Positions 53,124 to 61,112 of a DNA stretch of 64,000 bases are shown in pieces. The first letter of the stretch is position 1. Every line of letters starts with the position of its first letter. The notes below the pieces were generated by a model. The model did not search any database, was not told the DNA's origin, and worked only from the letters and a program-made list of their open reading frames with translations. The DNA is from Cognatishimia coralii (GTDB lineage: Bacteria > Pseudomonadota > Alphaproteobacteria > Rhodobacterales > Rhodobacteraceae), in assembly GCF_037478305.1 (NCBI RefSeq), contig NZ_JBBGAZ010000001.1, positions 1,060,486-1,124,485 of the forward strand, written 5' to 3'. A program made the translations under genes and the position numbers.

Positions 53124-53879
53124 ATGATCGAGCTGTCTCTGGTCGGCATCGGCTCGGGTAATCCCGAGCATCTGACGCTGGAAGCGATCCGCGTGTTGGA
53201 AGAGGCCGACCTGATCCTATTGCCGCGCAAAGGGGATGAGAAGACAGAGCTTGCCGATCTGCGTCGCGATATCGTTGCCGATCTCCTGAAAACAAAGCCC
53301 AAAGTCGTGGAATTTGACTATCCGGTGCGCGATGCGAAGACGCCAAAATATCTGGATGGCGTGAACACGTGGCATGATGCCTTGGCCGAGATCTGGACAG
53401 GTTTGATCGCCGAACACGGCAGTTCCAACGCCAAAGTCGCCCTCATGGTCTGGGGAGACCCGAGCCTTTATGACAGCACGCTACGCATTGCCGAACGTGT
53501 TGCGACGAAGGGCATCAGCCTAAATACCCGCGTCGTGCCCGGCATTACGTCTTTGCAAATGCTGACCGCTGCCCACGCGATCCCGCTGAACACGCTGGGC
53601 GCGCCGGTGCAGATCACGACTGGTCGCCAGTTGCGCGATCATGGCTGGCCAGAGGGCGTGGATACGCTGGCGGTCATGCTGGATGGAGAATGTTCATTTC
53701 AGCACGTTTTGGACGTCCCTGCGAGGATTTATTGGGGTGGCTATGTGGGCATGCCGCAGCAGATTCTGCGCTCGGGTGAGCTGTCGGGTCAATGTGACGA
53801 GATCATTGAAACCCGCGCCAAAGCCCGTGCTGAAAACGGCTGGATTATGGATATTTATCTATTGCGTCGCACCGCCTGA
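53124..53879 (+). CDS. cobF: Precorrin-6A synthase (deacetylating)
   Basis: A 251-residue tetrapyrrole methylase that methylates C1 and releases the acetyl unit extruded on ring contraction; found only in the aerobic route. Seen are LSLVGIGSGNPEHLTLEAIR, the middle LMVWGDPSLYDSTLRIAERV and VVPGITSLQMLTAAHAIPLN. It starts at once after the cobA stop and is the last gene of the operon. The 213 bases after it hold only a weak GC hairpin (53922-53932). Confidence 0.95.
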   Translation: MIELSLVGIGSGNPEHLTLEAIRVLEEADLILLPRKGDEKTELADLRRDIVADLLKTKPKVVEFDYPVRDAKTPKYLDGVNTWHDALAEIWTGLIAEHGSSNAKVALMVWGDPSLYDSTLRIAERVATKGISLNTRVVPGITSLQMLTAAHAIPLNTLGAPVQITTGRQLRDHGWPEGVDTLAVMLDGECSFQHVLDVPARIYWGGYVGMPQQILRSGELSGQCDEIIETRAKARAENGWIMDIYLLRRTA

Positions 53880-54092
53880 CACGCGACCTAAAGAACCACA
53901 TCCCCGCCTTGATCAAAATCACGCCACAGGCGACTACGGATCGTCAAAACACGCCACTAATTTTCGTCAAACCGTTGACTGAACGGCACAATCGTCCGTT
54001 TGCCACTTGCGCTGATTTTCAAATTACAGCAGTCTCACTGGATCACGCGGCATGAGGGTAAGCCCGCGTGGCAAGACGATGAGGGGACCTGC

Positions 54093-54866
54093 TTGCTCGA
54101 TAATGCTCCTGCGCTGATCGCAGAGGATATCCATATGAGCTTCGGCGATTTGGAGGTTCTCAAAGGCGTATCGCTCACCGCCCATGAGGGCGATGTGATC
54201 TCTATTCTTGGCTCTTCGGGGTCGGGAAAATCAACCTTCCTGCGCTGTATCAATTTTCTGAACGTGCCTGACAAAGGCCGCGTCGTGCTTGAGGGCGAAG
54301 AGGTCTCGGTGCGAAAGGATGCCAAGGGCAATATCATCGGCGCGGATGCAAAACAGATCCAGCGTCTGCGGTCGCAGCTGGGGTTTGTGTTCCAGAGCTT
54401 TAACCTCTGGTCCCATATGACCGTTCTGCAAAACGTCATGGAGGGCCCGGTTCAGGTCTTGGGCCGTCCTAAGGACGAGGTGCGCGAAGAGGCGTTGAAG
54501 GTGCTCGACGAAGTCGGCATCGCGCAGAAGGCCGACGCATACCCAAGCCAGCTTTCGGGCGGGCAGCAACAGCGTGTGGCCATTGCCCGCGCCCTAGCAA
54601 TGAACCCAAAGGTTCTGTTGTTTGATGAACCCACCTCCGCGCTGGACCCCGAACTCGTCGGTGAAGTGCTTCGCGTCATGCGCCAATTGGCCGAACAAGG
54701 CCGCACCATGGTGGTTGTGACCCACGAGATGGGATTTGCCCGCGAAGTCAGCAACCGCGTTATTTTCCTGCACAACGGCAAGGTCGAAGAAGACGGCCCG
54801 CCCGAGCAGGTCTTTGAAAATCCGAAATCAGAGAGATGTAAGGCCTTTCTGGCCAGCATCCTGTGA
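54093..54866 (+). CDS. Polar amino acid ABC transporter ATPase
   Basis: A 257-residue ATPase of the HisP/ArtP/GlnQ group: Walker A ILGSSGSGKSTFLRC, Q-loop GFVFQSFNLWSHMTVLQNV, signature LSGGQQQRVAIARAL, Walker B VLLFDEPTSALD. The TTG at 54093 has GAGGGGA five bases upstream and gives the standard family length; the open frame from 54000 would add about 30 unrelated residues. A binding protein and two permeases follow. The substrate is probably a basic amino acid, judging by likeness to HisJQMP. Confidence 0.9.
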   Translation: MLDNAPALIAEDIHMSFGDLEVLKGVSLTAHEGDVISILGSSGSGKSTFLRCINFLNVPDKGRVVLEGEEVSVRKDAKGNIIGADAKQIQRLRSQLGFVFQSFNLWSHMTVLQNVMEGPVQVLGRPKDEVREEALKVLDEVGIAQKADAYPSQLSGGQQQRVAIARALAMNPKVLLFDEPTSALDPELVGEVLRVMRQLAEQGRTMVVVTHEMGFAREVSNRVIFLHNGKVEEDGPPEQVFENPKSERCKAFLASIL

Positions 54867-54904
54867 CCAACCAACTAAGAAAACAAAAGCTTAGGGAGTA
54901 AACT

Positions 54905-55642
54905 ATGACAACTTTTCTGAAACTCGCAGGCGCAGCCACGCTGGCAGCGACCTTCGCGGCCTCTGCTCTGACTGCAGAAACCATCCGCATGGGCACCGAG
55001 GGCGCCTACCCTCCGTATAACTTCATCAACGATTCCGGCGAGATCGACGGCTTTGAGCGTGAGGTGGGTGACGAGCTGTGTAAGCGCGCAGGTCTGGAGT
55101 GTACCTGGGTCACCAACGAGTGGGACAGCATCATCCCGAATCTCGTATCCGGCAACTACGACACCATCATCGCGGGCATGTCCATCACCGCAGAGCGTGA
55201 CGAAGTCATTGACTTTACTCAGGAATACTTCCCACCAGATCCATCCGCCTATGTCGCTCTGTCCGGCGCGGACATGGACGTGAAAGGCGGCGTAGTCGCG
55301 GCGCAAACCGCGACCATTCAGGCGGCTTATGTGGCTGAATCCGGCGCAACGCTGGTTGAATTCGCAACCCCAGAAGAGACCGTCGCGGCGGTACGTTCCG
55401 GCGAAGCAGACGCGGTTCTGGCGGACTTCGCGTACCTCAAGCCAATCGTTGATGCATCTGGCGGCGAGCTGACCATCGTAGATGACAGCGTCTCTATCGG
55501 TGGTGGCGTTGGCATGGGTATCCGGGAGTCCGACGGCGAGCTGAAGGCGAAAATGGACGCAGCGATTGCATCGATGAAAGCAGACGGCACCCTATCCGAT
55601 CTGATCGCCAAGTGGTTTGACGGCCGTATGGTCAAGTTCTAA
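54905..55642 (+). CDS. Periplasmic amino acid-binding protein
   Basis: A 245-residue family 3 solute-binding protein. Residues 1-23 are a signal peptide (LAGAATLAATFAASALTA). The mature start ETIRMGTEGAYPPYNFIND and the later GEIDGFEREVGDELCKR and WDSIIPNLVSGNYDTIIAGM follow the lysine/arginine/ornithine and histidine receptors. A ribosome binding site (AGGGAG) precedes the ATG. A stable hairpin follows the stop codon and separates it from the permeases. Confidence 0.93.
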   Translation: MTTFLKLAGAATLAATFAASALTAETIRMGTEGAYPPYNFINDSGEIDGFEREVGDELCKRAGLECTWVTNEWDSIIPNLVSGNYDTIIAGMSITAERDEVIDFTQEYFPPDPSAYVALSGADMDVKGGVVAAQTATIQAAYVAESGATLVEFATPEETVAAVRSGEADAVLADFAYLKPIVDASGGELTIVDDSVSIGGGVGMGIRESDGELKAKMDAAIASMKADGTLSDLIAKWFDGRMVKF

Positions 55643-55660
55643 TCCACTGATCTAAATCTC

Positions 55661-55682
55661 AAGGCCGCCTTCGGGCGGCCTT
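55661..55682. terminator. UUCG-capped hairpin after the binding-protein gene
   Basis: Perfect 9-bp arms AAGGCCGCC and GGCGGCCTT enclose TTCG, a C(UUCG)G-type stable tetraloop. No U-tract follows. In ABC operons such hairpins often protect the binding-protein mRNA or reduce read-through into the permeases, giving excess binding protein. Confidence 0.65.
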
Positions 55683-55700
55683 GCAGCGATTGTCCCCCTG

Positions 55701-56564
55701 ATGTTTGAATTCTGCGCTGATCCAAAAAGTCTTGAAGGCTTTGTCTGGTGGTCCTGTTACCTGACCAACGGCAAGCATATGGCGTTCTATTTCAGCTTCA
55801 TCACGGTGCTGTCGCTCTTGCTATTTACCGTCCCGCTGATCATGGCGCTTGGCTTTGCAGGCGCGCTTGCGCGTCGCTCGCAGATCGCGCCGGTGCGGTG
55901 GTTTGGCTGGGTCTACACCTCGATGGTGCGCGGTGTGCCCGACATCATCTTTTTCCTCTTCGCGCTGATCGCCTTGGATCAGGGGATCGAATATCTGCGC
56001 CACGTTGCGCTCTGTCCCGATTGGGCAGAGCCCATTCGCCAAGGCAATGATTTCCGCGTCTGCCCCGAGGCCAAGATGCCGCTTGGGACCGCCCCGCAAT
56101 GGATCCACGAGATCTATGGGTTTGTGCTGGCCGCCGTTGGCTTTGGTATCGTTTTCGGAGCCTTTGCCGCCAATACACTCTACGGTGCCCTGAACGCCGT
56201 ACCGCATGCCCAGCTTGAAACCGGTGTCGCCTATGGCATGTCTCCGCGTCAGATTTTCCGCCGCATTCACCTGCCGCAGATGTGGGTTTATGCGCTGCCC
56301 GGGCTGTCCAACCTGTGGATGATCCTGATCAAGGCCACGCCGCTTCTGTTCCTGCTTGGTGTCGAGGACGTTGTCTATTGGGCACGCGAGTTGGGCGGGT
56401 CGAAAACCGCGATCTTTGACTATCCGCATGGCGACTGGCGGCTTGGTTACTTCATGGTGCTTTTGGTGTTCTACCTTTTGCTGACCTGGGTCAGTGAGAA
56501 AGCCTTTGGGCGCATCACCAAATGGGTCAGCCGTGGCCAGGCCACCGTCGGAGGCACCACATGA
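55701..56564 (+). CDS. Amino acid ABC transporter permease (HisQ-like)
   Basis: A 287-residue inner-membrane permease with five hydrophobic helices and the coupling loop ETGVAYGMSPRQIFRRIHLPQ. A segment of about 35 residues between helices 2 and 3 (PDWAEPIRQGNDFRVCPEAK) is an unusual insertion relative to E. coli HisQ (228 residues). It pairs with the downstream permease, whose ATG overlaps its stop by four bases. Confidence 0.92.
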   Translation: MFEFCADPKSLEGFVWWSCYLTNGKHMAFYFSFITVLSLLLFTVPLIMALGFAGALARRSQIAPVRWFGWVYTSMVRGVPDIIFFLFALIALDQGIEYLRHVALCPDWAEPIRQGNDFRVCPEAKMPLGTAPQWIHEIYGFVLAAVGFGIVFGAFAANTLYGALNAVPHAQLETGVAYGMSPRQIFRRIHLPQMWVYALPGLSNLWMILIKATPLLFLLGVEDVVYWARELGGSKTAIFDYPHGDWRLGYFMVLLVFYLLLTWVSEKAFGRITKWVSRGQATVGGTT

Positions 56565-57361
56565 GCTGTTTTGAGACGCTTCAGGATTATGGTTTGCGTG
56601 CGGTTGGCATAGGCGAACGGCTGCTCCCTAAGACCGATTTCACGCTTTGTGAGCACGTGGTGCTGATCGGATCCGGCATGATCTGGAACCTCTATTTCGC
56701 GTTTTTCGCGCTGTTGCTTGGATTCTTTCTGGCGATTGGCCTCGCGACTTCTCGTGCCTCGACGAACCCATGGCTGCGCCTGCCTGCCCAGAGTTTCATC
56801 TTCGTGATCCGAGGCTCGCCCCTCTTTATCCAGTTCTTCATCGCCTATGAGACCTTCGTTCTGATCCCAAAGCTCGGCTATGATCTGAACCTTGGGTTCA
56901 TCGAGATCACGGTCGAGACCCGTTGGCTAACAAAGGCCTGGTTGGGGGCGTTGATTGTTCTGTTCCTGAACACCTCGGCATATACGGCGCAGATCTTTTA
57001 CGGTGCGCTTCAGGCCATTCCGCGCGGCGATATCGAGGCCGCAGACGCGATCGGCATGAGCGCGCGGACCAAGTTCCGCCGGATCGTTTTTCCGTCCATG
57101 CTGCGTCTGGCTTGGGAGAGCTACACAAACGAAGCAATCTTTCTTTTTCACGCGACGGCCCTGGTGTTCTTTGCCAGCTTCCCAGCGTGGCGGCAAAAAG
57201 GCGATGCGCTCTATTACGCGAATTACTTTGCGGACAAGACCTTCAACCCCTTTGTCCCCTACCCGATTATCGCGGCCTATTTCATCTTTTTCACACTCGT
57301 GCTGATCCTCTTATTCACAGCAGTCGGACGAAGGCTAAACCGGCACGTCAAAAAGGCATGA
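56561..57361 (+). CDS. Amino acid ABC transporter permease (HisM-like)
   Basis: A 266-residue inner-membrane permease with five helices, the conserved FVIRGSPLFIQFFIAYE and the coupling loop EAADAIGMSARTKFRRIVFPS. The ATG at 56561 lies within the stop of the previous gene; the longer frame from 56522 is inside that gene. It completes the four-gene transporter. The next gene is a regulator 105 bases away. Confidence 0.92.
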   Translation: MSCFETLQDYGLRAVGIGERLLPKTDFTLCEHVVLIGSGMIWNLYFAFFALLLGFFLAIGLATSRASTNPWLRLPAQSFIFVIRGSPLFIQFFIAYETFVLIPKLGYDLNLGFIEITVETRWLTKAWLGALIVLFLNTSAYTAQIFYGALQAIPRGDIEAADAIGMSARTKFRRIVFPSMLRLAWESYTNEAIFLFHATALVFFASFPAWRQKGDALYYANYFADKTFNPFVPYPIIAAYFIFFTLVLILLFTAVGRRLNRHVKKA

Positions 57362-57389
57362 CACCGCAATTTGACCTAAAGTCACACGC

Positions 57390-57447
57390 AAAAATACACG
57401 TTTTCGTTGACTAAACCCGGGATTGTATCCATATTCGTGTAGTTTTT
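57390..57447. promoter_or_regulatory. Imperfect dyad upstream of the HTH gene
   Basis: AAAAATACACG at 57390-57400 and CGTGTAGTTTTT at 57436-57447 are inverted copies (one extra base), centred at 57418.5, the same centre as the palindrome CCCGGG at 57416-57421. It lies 20 bases before the ATG of the regulator, so it may be its own operator. Confidence 0.4.
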
Positions 57448-57466
57448 TTGGATCGATTTTATACGC

Positions 57467-58201
57467 ATGTACAAAAACAAGACAGACGCCCCTTACGTCG
57501 GCACGCGAATCGAAGAGCTTTGTCGACATAAGAAGATTACCCTAAGAGCGCTTTGCCACGCGGCCGGGCTAAAGTATCAGACCTTGCATGCGCAGATCTC
57601 AAACCAGCGACATATTCCCTTTGAGACCATGCGCAAAATCTCAGAGGCGACTGACACTTCCCTCAGCTGGTTTGCAAGTGATGAGCCGCCTTCCCTGCTC
57701 ACGGAAAGCGATGTCACACCTTTGTCGGATGCGCTGTTTGATCAACTTTTGCAGACCACAAAACTGCGACATGCTCAGGATGAAAAGGTTCTGGACGCCC
57801 ATTCCCTGGCGCTGATCTATTATCGCTCGGGCGGGCTGTTGAGTGGGCTGGAGCCCTACATCGAACAAGTCGACATCTTTCATGCGCCGCAACATGGTGA
57901 CACGCGGCTACGCGTGTTCCGCATGGGCAAAGAAAGTCTGACGTCCAAAACGTTGAAACGCACCGACATCGAGCAATTGCAGGCATCCCTAGATGCAGCG
58001 CCTCCACAGCTTCGGATGCGGTTTCTGGCTGACTATCAGCAGGCGGCCAAAGGTGAATTTCTATACACAATCGAAACCCTGAATGCGGCCGCGGTTGATC
58101 ATGGCGAACGCATTCGGATGGACTACTTGCGGCTCTTGATCCGGTTTGACTCCGAGGACCACGGGCCCCTGATCGTAAACCTGTCAGAGCTTCTCCGGTG
58201 A
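57467..58201 (+). CDS. HTH-domain regulator with C-terminal PAS-like region
   Basis: A 244-residue protein. Residues 10-70 are a Cro/CI-like helix-turn-helix (IEELCRHKKITLRALCHAAG, LKYQTLHAQI, then PFETMRKISEATDTSLSWF). Residues 85-244 form an alpha/beta domain (LDAHSLALIYYRSGGLLSG, DYQQAAKGEFLYTIETL, LIRFDSEDHGPLIVNL) that resembles a PAS-type sensor by pattern only. No ribosome binding site is visible before the ATG. It converges on the GNAT-like gene with an 18-base overlap of tails. The regulated genes are unknown; the amino acid transporter upstream is one candidate. Confidence 0.75.
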   Translation: MYKNKTDAPYVGTRIEELCRHKKITLRALCHAAGLKYQTLHAQISNQRHIPFETMRKISEATDTSLSWFASDEPPSLLTESDVTPLSDALFDQLLQTTKLRHAQDEKVLDAHSLALIYYRSGGLLSGLEPYIEQVDIFHAPQHGDTRLRVFRMGKESLTSKTLKRTDIEQLQASLDAAPPQLRMRFLADYQQAAKGEFLYTIETLNAAAVDHGERIRMDYLRLLIRFDSEDHGPLIVNLSELLR

Positions 58202-58867
58202 GTCCGTCAAAAGCTTGGCATAATAGCTAAAGTACTTCTGGCTCACAAAAAAACAGGCGTCGTCATCGCGATGGTATTTGGGGGCATTTGACCAAGTCTG
58301 GGCGTTGTGAATTACAGTGTTAAACCCATAGAATTTCATCGCGCCACGACCTGCGTCCTTTTCTTTAACAAAGGCATAGACGGAGGACGGGTCGAACTTG
58401 AGCATGGCAAAAGCAATCGCGAAATGCGTAAATCGTTTCAGCACGCGCCCTGCCTTCGCACCGCGAAATTCTTCATGCACGATCAGATCGCCGAAATATG
58501 CCAGTCGACCAGAGAGATAGTCGTCCACTGGCGGTGCCACATGTACCACGGCCCCTCCCGTACGGTCATAATGGCGCGCCACGCAATTGCGCCAGAACTG
58601 GCTGAGTTTCATGCTGCCCAGATCGTCAAACCGGCAACCACCTGCGGCAACGGTTTCGTCGCCTCGTGTCAGCAGCAGCCAGAAACAATTGTTCGGGGTG
58701 AAATCATTCAGAAAAGGCGACAGGCGCGGCGTCAGATAGGGTTTCCCCAGGATTTCGACAAGGTCTCGAATTTTGCTAAGGTCTTCCACATGCAGGATCT
58801 CATAACCATCGTCCTTTAACCGCTGACGACACTCTGACGCCAAAGCGTTGAAAATAAAGTCACTCAA
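58184..58867 (-). CDS. GNAT-like protein of unknown function
   Basis: A 227-residue protein with an N-terminal helical part and a core that looks like a GCN5-related acyltransferase fold: LLLTRGDETVAAGGCRFDDL (strands 2-3), YFGDLIVHEEFRGAKAGRVL (strand 4 and a V-X-R-G-type CoA loop) and GAMKFYGFNTVI (strand 6). The match is by pattern and weak. No ATG lies near the front: TTG at 58867 has GGGG seven bases upstream; TTG at 58882 has none. It converges with the HTH gene. The substrate is unknown. Confidence 0.65.
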   Translation of the reverse strand: MSDFIFNALASECRQRLKDDGYEILHVEDLSKIRDLVEILGKPYLTPRLSPFLNDFTPNNCFWLLLTRGDETVAAGGCRFDDLGSMKLSQFWRNCVARHYDRTGGAVVHVAPPVDDYLSGRLAYFGDLIVHEEFRGAKAGRVLKRFTHFAIAFAMLKFDPSSVYAFVKEKDAGRGAMKFYGFNTVIHNAQTWSNAPKYHRDDDACFFVSQKYFSYYAKLLTDSPEKL

Positions 58868-58952
58868 GTCACGGCCCCACAATAGTCAGAGGATGGAAGT
58901 GCGACGCTTATGGGGCTTCTCACAAACTCCCCACACGCCGCATTAACCTTTG

Positions 58953-59017
58953 CCCCACAAATCGAGAAAATATCAATGCATATCTACAAAATGCGCATCC
59001 ACAAATGCAGATTGCAT
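58953..59017. promoter_or_regulatory. Array of ATGCAT-type palindromes
   Basis: Three dyads are evenly placed: ATGCAT (58976-58981), ATGCGCAT (58991-58998) and ATGCA-GAT-TGCAT (59005-59017), with centres about 16 bases apart. The second and third are preceded by CTACAAA and CCACAAA, and CCACAAA also occurs near 58955. The array lies upstream of the GNAT-like gene and beyond the stop of the SLC13 gene. It is a candidate binding site for a regulator of the GNAT-like gene. Confidence 0.35.
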
Positions 59018-59072
59018 CTGTCGCACGCCTAATGAGGTCGCGCGTCGCGCCTATTCCAGATCGCAGTTTGGC

Positions 59073-60950
59073 TTAGTAGATGAAGTTCATGACCGTCAAA
59101 GAGACCAGCAGGAATAAGACAGTCATAATGCCACCCGTGCGCATAAAGTCTGTCACCTTGTAGCCGCCCGGCCCCATGATCAGCGCGTTCACCTGATGGG
59201 TTGGGATCAAGAACGAGTTTGAGGTCGAAATCGCAACGGTCAGCGCAAAGATCGCCGGGTCCGCCCCTGCCGCCACTGCGATCGAGACCGCGAGCGGTAC
59301 CAAGAGCACCGTGGCACCGACATTAGACATCACCAGCGTAAATCCGGTCGCGAGCACCGCAAGCCCCACTTGCAACGCCCAAATGGGCCAACCGTCTAAT
59401 AGACTCAGAATCTGAAACGCGATCCATTCCGCCGTGCCGGTATTTTGTACGGCCTGCCCCAAGGGGATCAGGCTGGCTAAGAGGAAAACCGTCGACCAAC
59501 TAACGGCCTCATAGGCTTCGTCGATGCGAAGAACATTGGTTGCGATCATGCCGGTGGCCCCCACCAAAAGCGCGATAGACAGGCGCAGATCGGTGAAGAG
59601 GATCAGCCCCAATGCGATGAGGAAAAACACTAGAGCCCAAGCCACCTTGTGCGGACGCAGCTCGTCACGTGGGTAGTCTGAGGTCACGACCACCAAGTCG
59701 CGTCCTTTAGAGATGCGAGTCAGATTGTCCCAAGCCGTGAAGGCAACCAGAGTGTCGCCCGCCTGAAACTCCACTTGCCCCACATTCGTGGCCTCGTGTT
59801 CTTCGGTTTCAACAAGACTAAGGGTTTCGCCGCCGCGGTGAATGGCCAATAGCCCTAGGCCATAGGTTTTGCGCATTGCCAAACTGCGTGCGGTTTGACC
59901 GATCAGATTGGAATCGGGCGGAATAACCGCCTCGGCGACGCCTGATACGGTGGGAGCATACGTCTCGGCAAAGATGTCGAGCTCTGGCAGAACCTCTAGC
60001 CCATAATCATCCGCCATCGCCTGAATAACCTTACGCCGCCCAAGCACAGCCAGACGACAGGGATCCTCGACTTCGGTATCCAAGGTTGGCGTGAACCATT
60101 TCTGACCACGGTGATAAGAGCCGATGATATAGAGATTATGGGCCAACATGATATCAGAGAAACTATGCCCCCGCAGAATAGAGCCCTCGGGCACGACGAC
60201 CTCTACGAGGTCGGACTTTAGCCCGTAGATCTTTTTCAGATAGTCGCGCACAGACTGACCGCTGCCCGCTTCGGATTTCATCGCGCTGCCCGGCAAGACC
60301 CACCGCCCAAGCAGCATAAAGTAAAGGATGCCCGTTACGATAAGGCAAACACCGATCGGCGTAACGGAAAAGAGAGAAAAACTCTCCATCTGCTGATCCG
60401 CCGGCAGAACCGCGTTCGAGGTCACCAGCAGGTCATTCAGCAAAATCAAGGGCGACGAGCCGACCATTGTCATCGTCCCACCAAGGATCGCGCAAAAGCC
60501 CATGGGCATCAAAAGCCGGCTCATGGGGATTTCCGTACGGACCGAAATTCGGCTGACGACTGGCAGGAAAAGGGCTGCGGCACCGACGTTTTGCATGAAG
60601 CTGGAAATTACGCCGACTGTGCCGGAAACGATTGGAATTATTCGAAATTCCGTCTTTCCACCATACTTCAAAATCGCGGCTGCCACTCGGCTCATCAGGC
60701 CGGTTTTATCGAGTCCGGCGCCGATAATCATAACCGCTATGATCGAAATAACGGCATTGGACGCAAAACCATCAAACAGCCTGGTCCCATCAGCAAGGTT
60801 TCCCAACCCGGGAAATTGCGACAACAGTCCAAGAGAGACCATGACAAGGATTGCGGTGAAATCGATCCGAAAGAGTTCGGTGACAAATAATGCGATAGTG
60901 ACGCCCAAAATCGCGAGAACGACACCCATTTCATACGTTAGTTCAACTGG
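59073..60950 (-). CDS. SLC13-family permease with TrkA-C domains
   Basis: A 625-residue inner-membrane transporter: about 10-12 helices in two halves (residues 1-185 and 400-625) around two cytosolic RCK/TrkA-C domains (about residues 205-290 and 300-385). Seen are MGFCAILGGTMTMVGSSPLI and TVAISTSNSFLIPTHQVNAL, the paired substrate/sodium loops of the DASS/SLC13 group. Substrates could be sulfate, dicarboxylate or another anion. TTG at 60950 has GAGG six bases upstream and is preferred; ATG at 60929 has no ribosome binding site. Confidence 0.88.
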   Translation of the reverse strand, partial: PVELTYEMGVVLAILGVTIALFVTELFRIDFTAILVMVSLGLLSQFPGLGNLADGTRLFDGFASNAVISIIAVMIIGAGLDKTGLMSRVAAAILKYGGKTEFRIIPIVSGTVGVISSFMQNVGAAALFLPVVSRISVRTEIPMSRLLMPMGFCAILGGTMTMVGSSPLILLNDLLVTSNAVLPADQQMESFSLFSVTPIGVCLIVTGILYFMLLGRWVLPGSAMKSEAGSGQSVRDYLKKIYGLKSDLVEVVVPEGSILRGHSFSDIMLAHNLYIIGSYHRGQKWFTPTLDTEVEDPCRLAVLGRRKVIQAMADDYGLEVLPELDIFAETYAPTVSGVAEAVIPPDSNLIGQTARSLAMRKTYGLGLLAIHRGGETLSLVETEEHEATNVGQVEFQAGDTLVAFTAWDNLTRISKGRDLVVVTSDYPRDELRPHKVAWALVFFLIALGLILFTDLRLSIALLVGATGMIATNVLRIDEAYEAVSWSTVFLLASLIPLGQAVQNTGTAEWIAFQILSLLDGWPIWALQVGLAVLATGFTLVMSNVGATVLLVPLAVSIAVAAGADPAIFALTVAISTSNSFLIPTHQVNALIMGPGGYKVTDFMRTGGIMTVLFLLVSLTVMNFIY

Positions 60951-61112
60951 CAAAACACACCTCACTTGCCGCCAAGATGTCACAAAAAAAGCGTGTCTGG
61001 CTAGAAGTTTATCTGTCTGGTGCAGGATTTCGGAGAAATTGAATTGGTTCTCATAGGCCCAGCTCAGTCACGTGCTGCTAAGCGCACTCTGAGGAGTCCT
61101 GCCGAAGACTGC

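Noticed and set aside
58184..58867. LuxI-type autoinducer synthase next to a LuxR
   Set aside because: The characteristic LuxI motifs are not seen, and the neighbour has a Cro/CI-type HTH, not a LuxR one.
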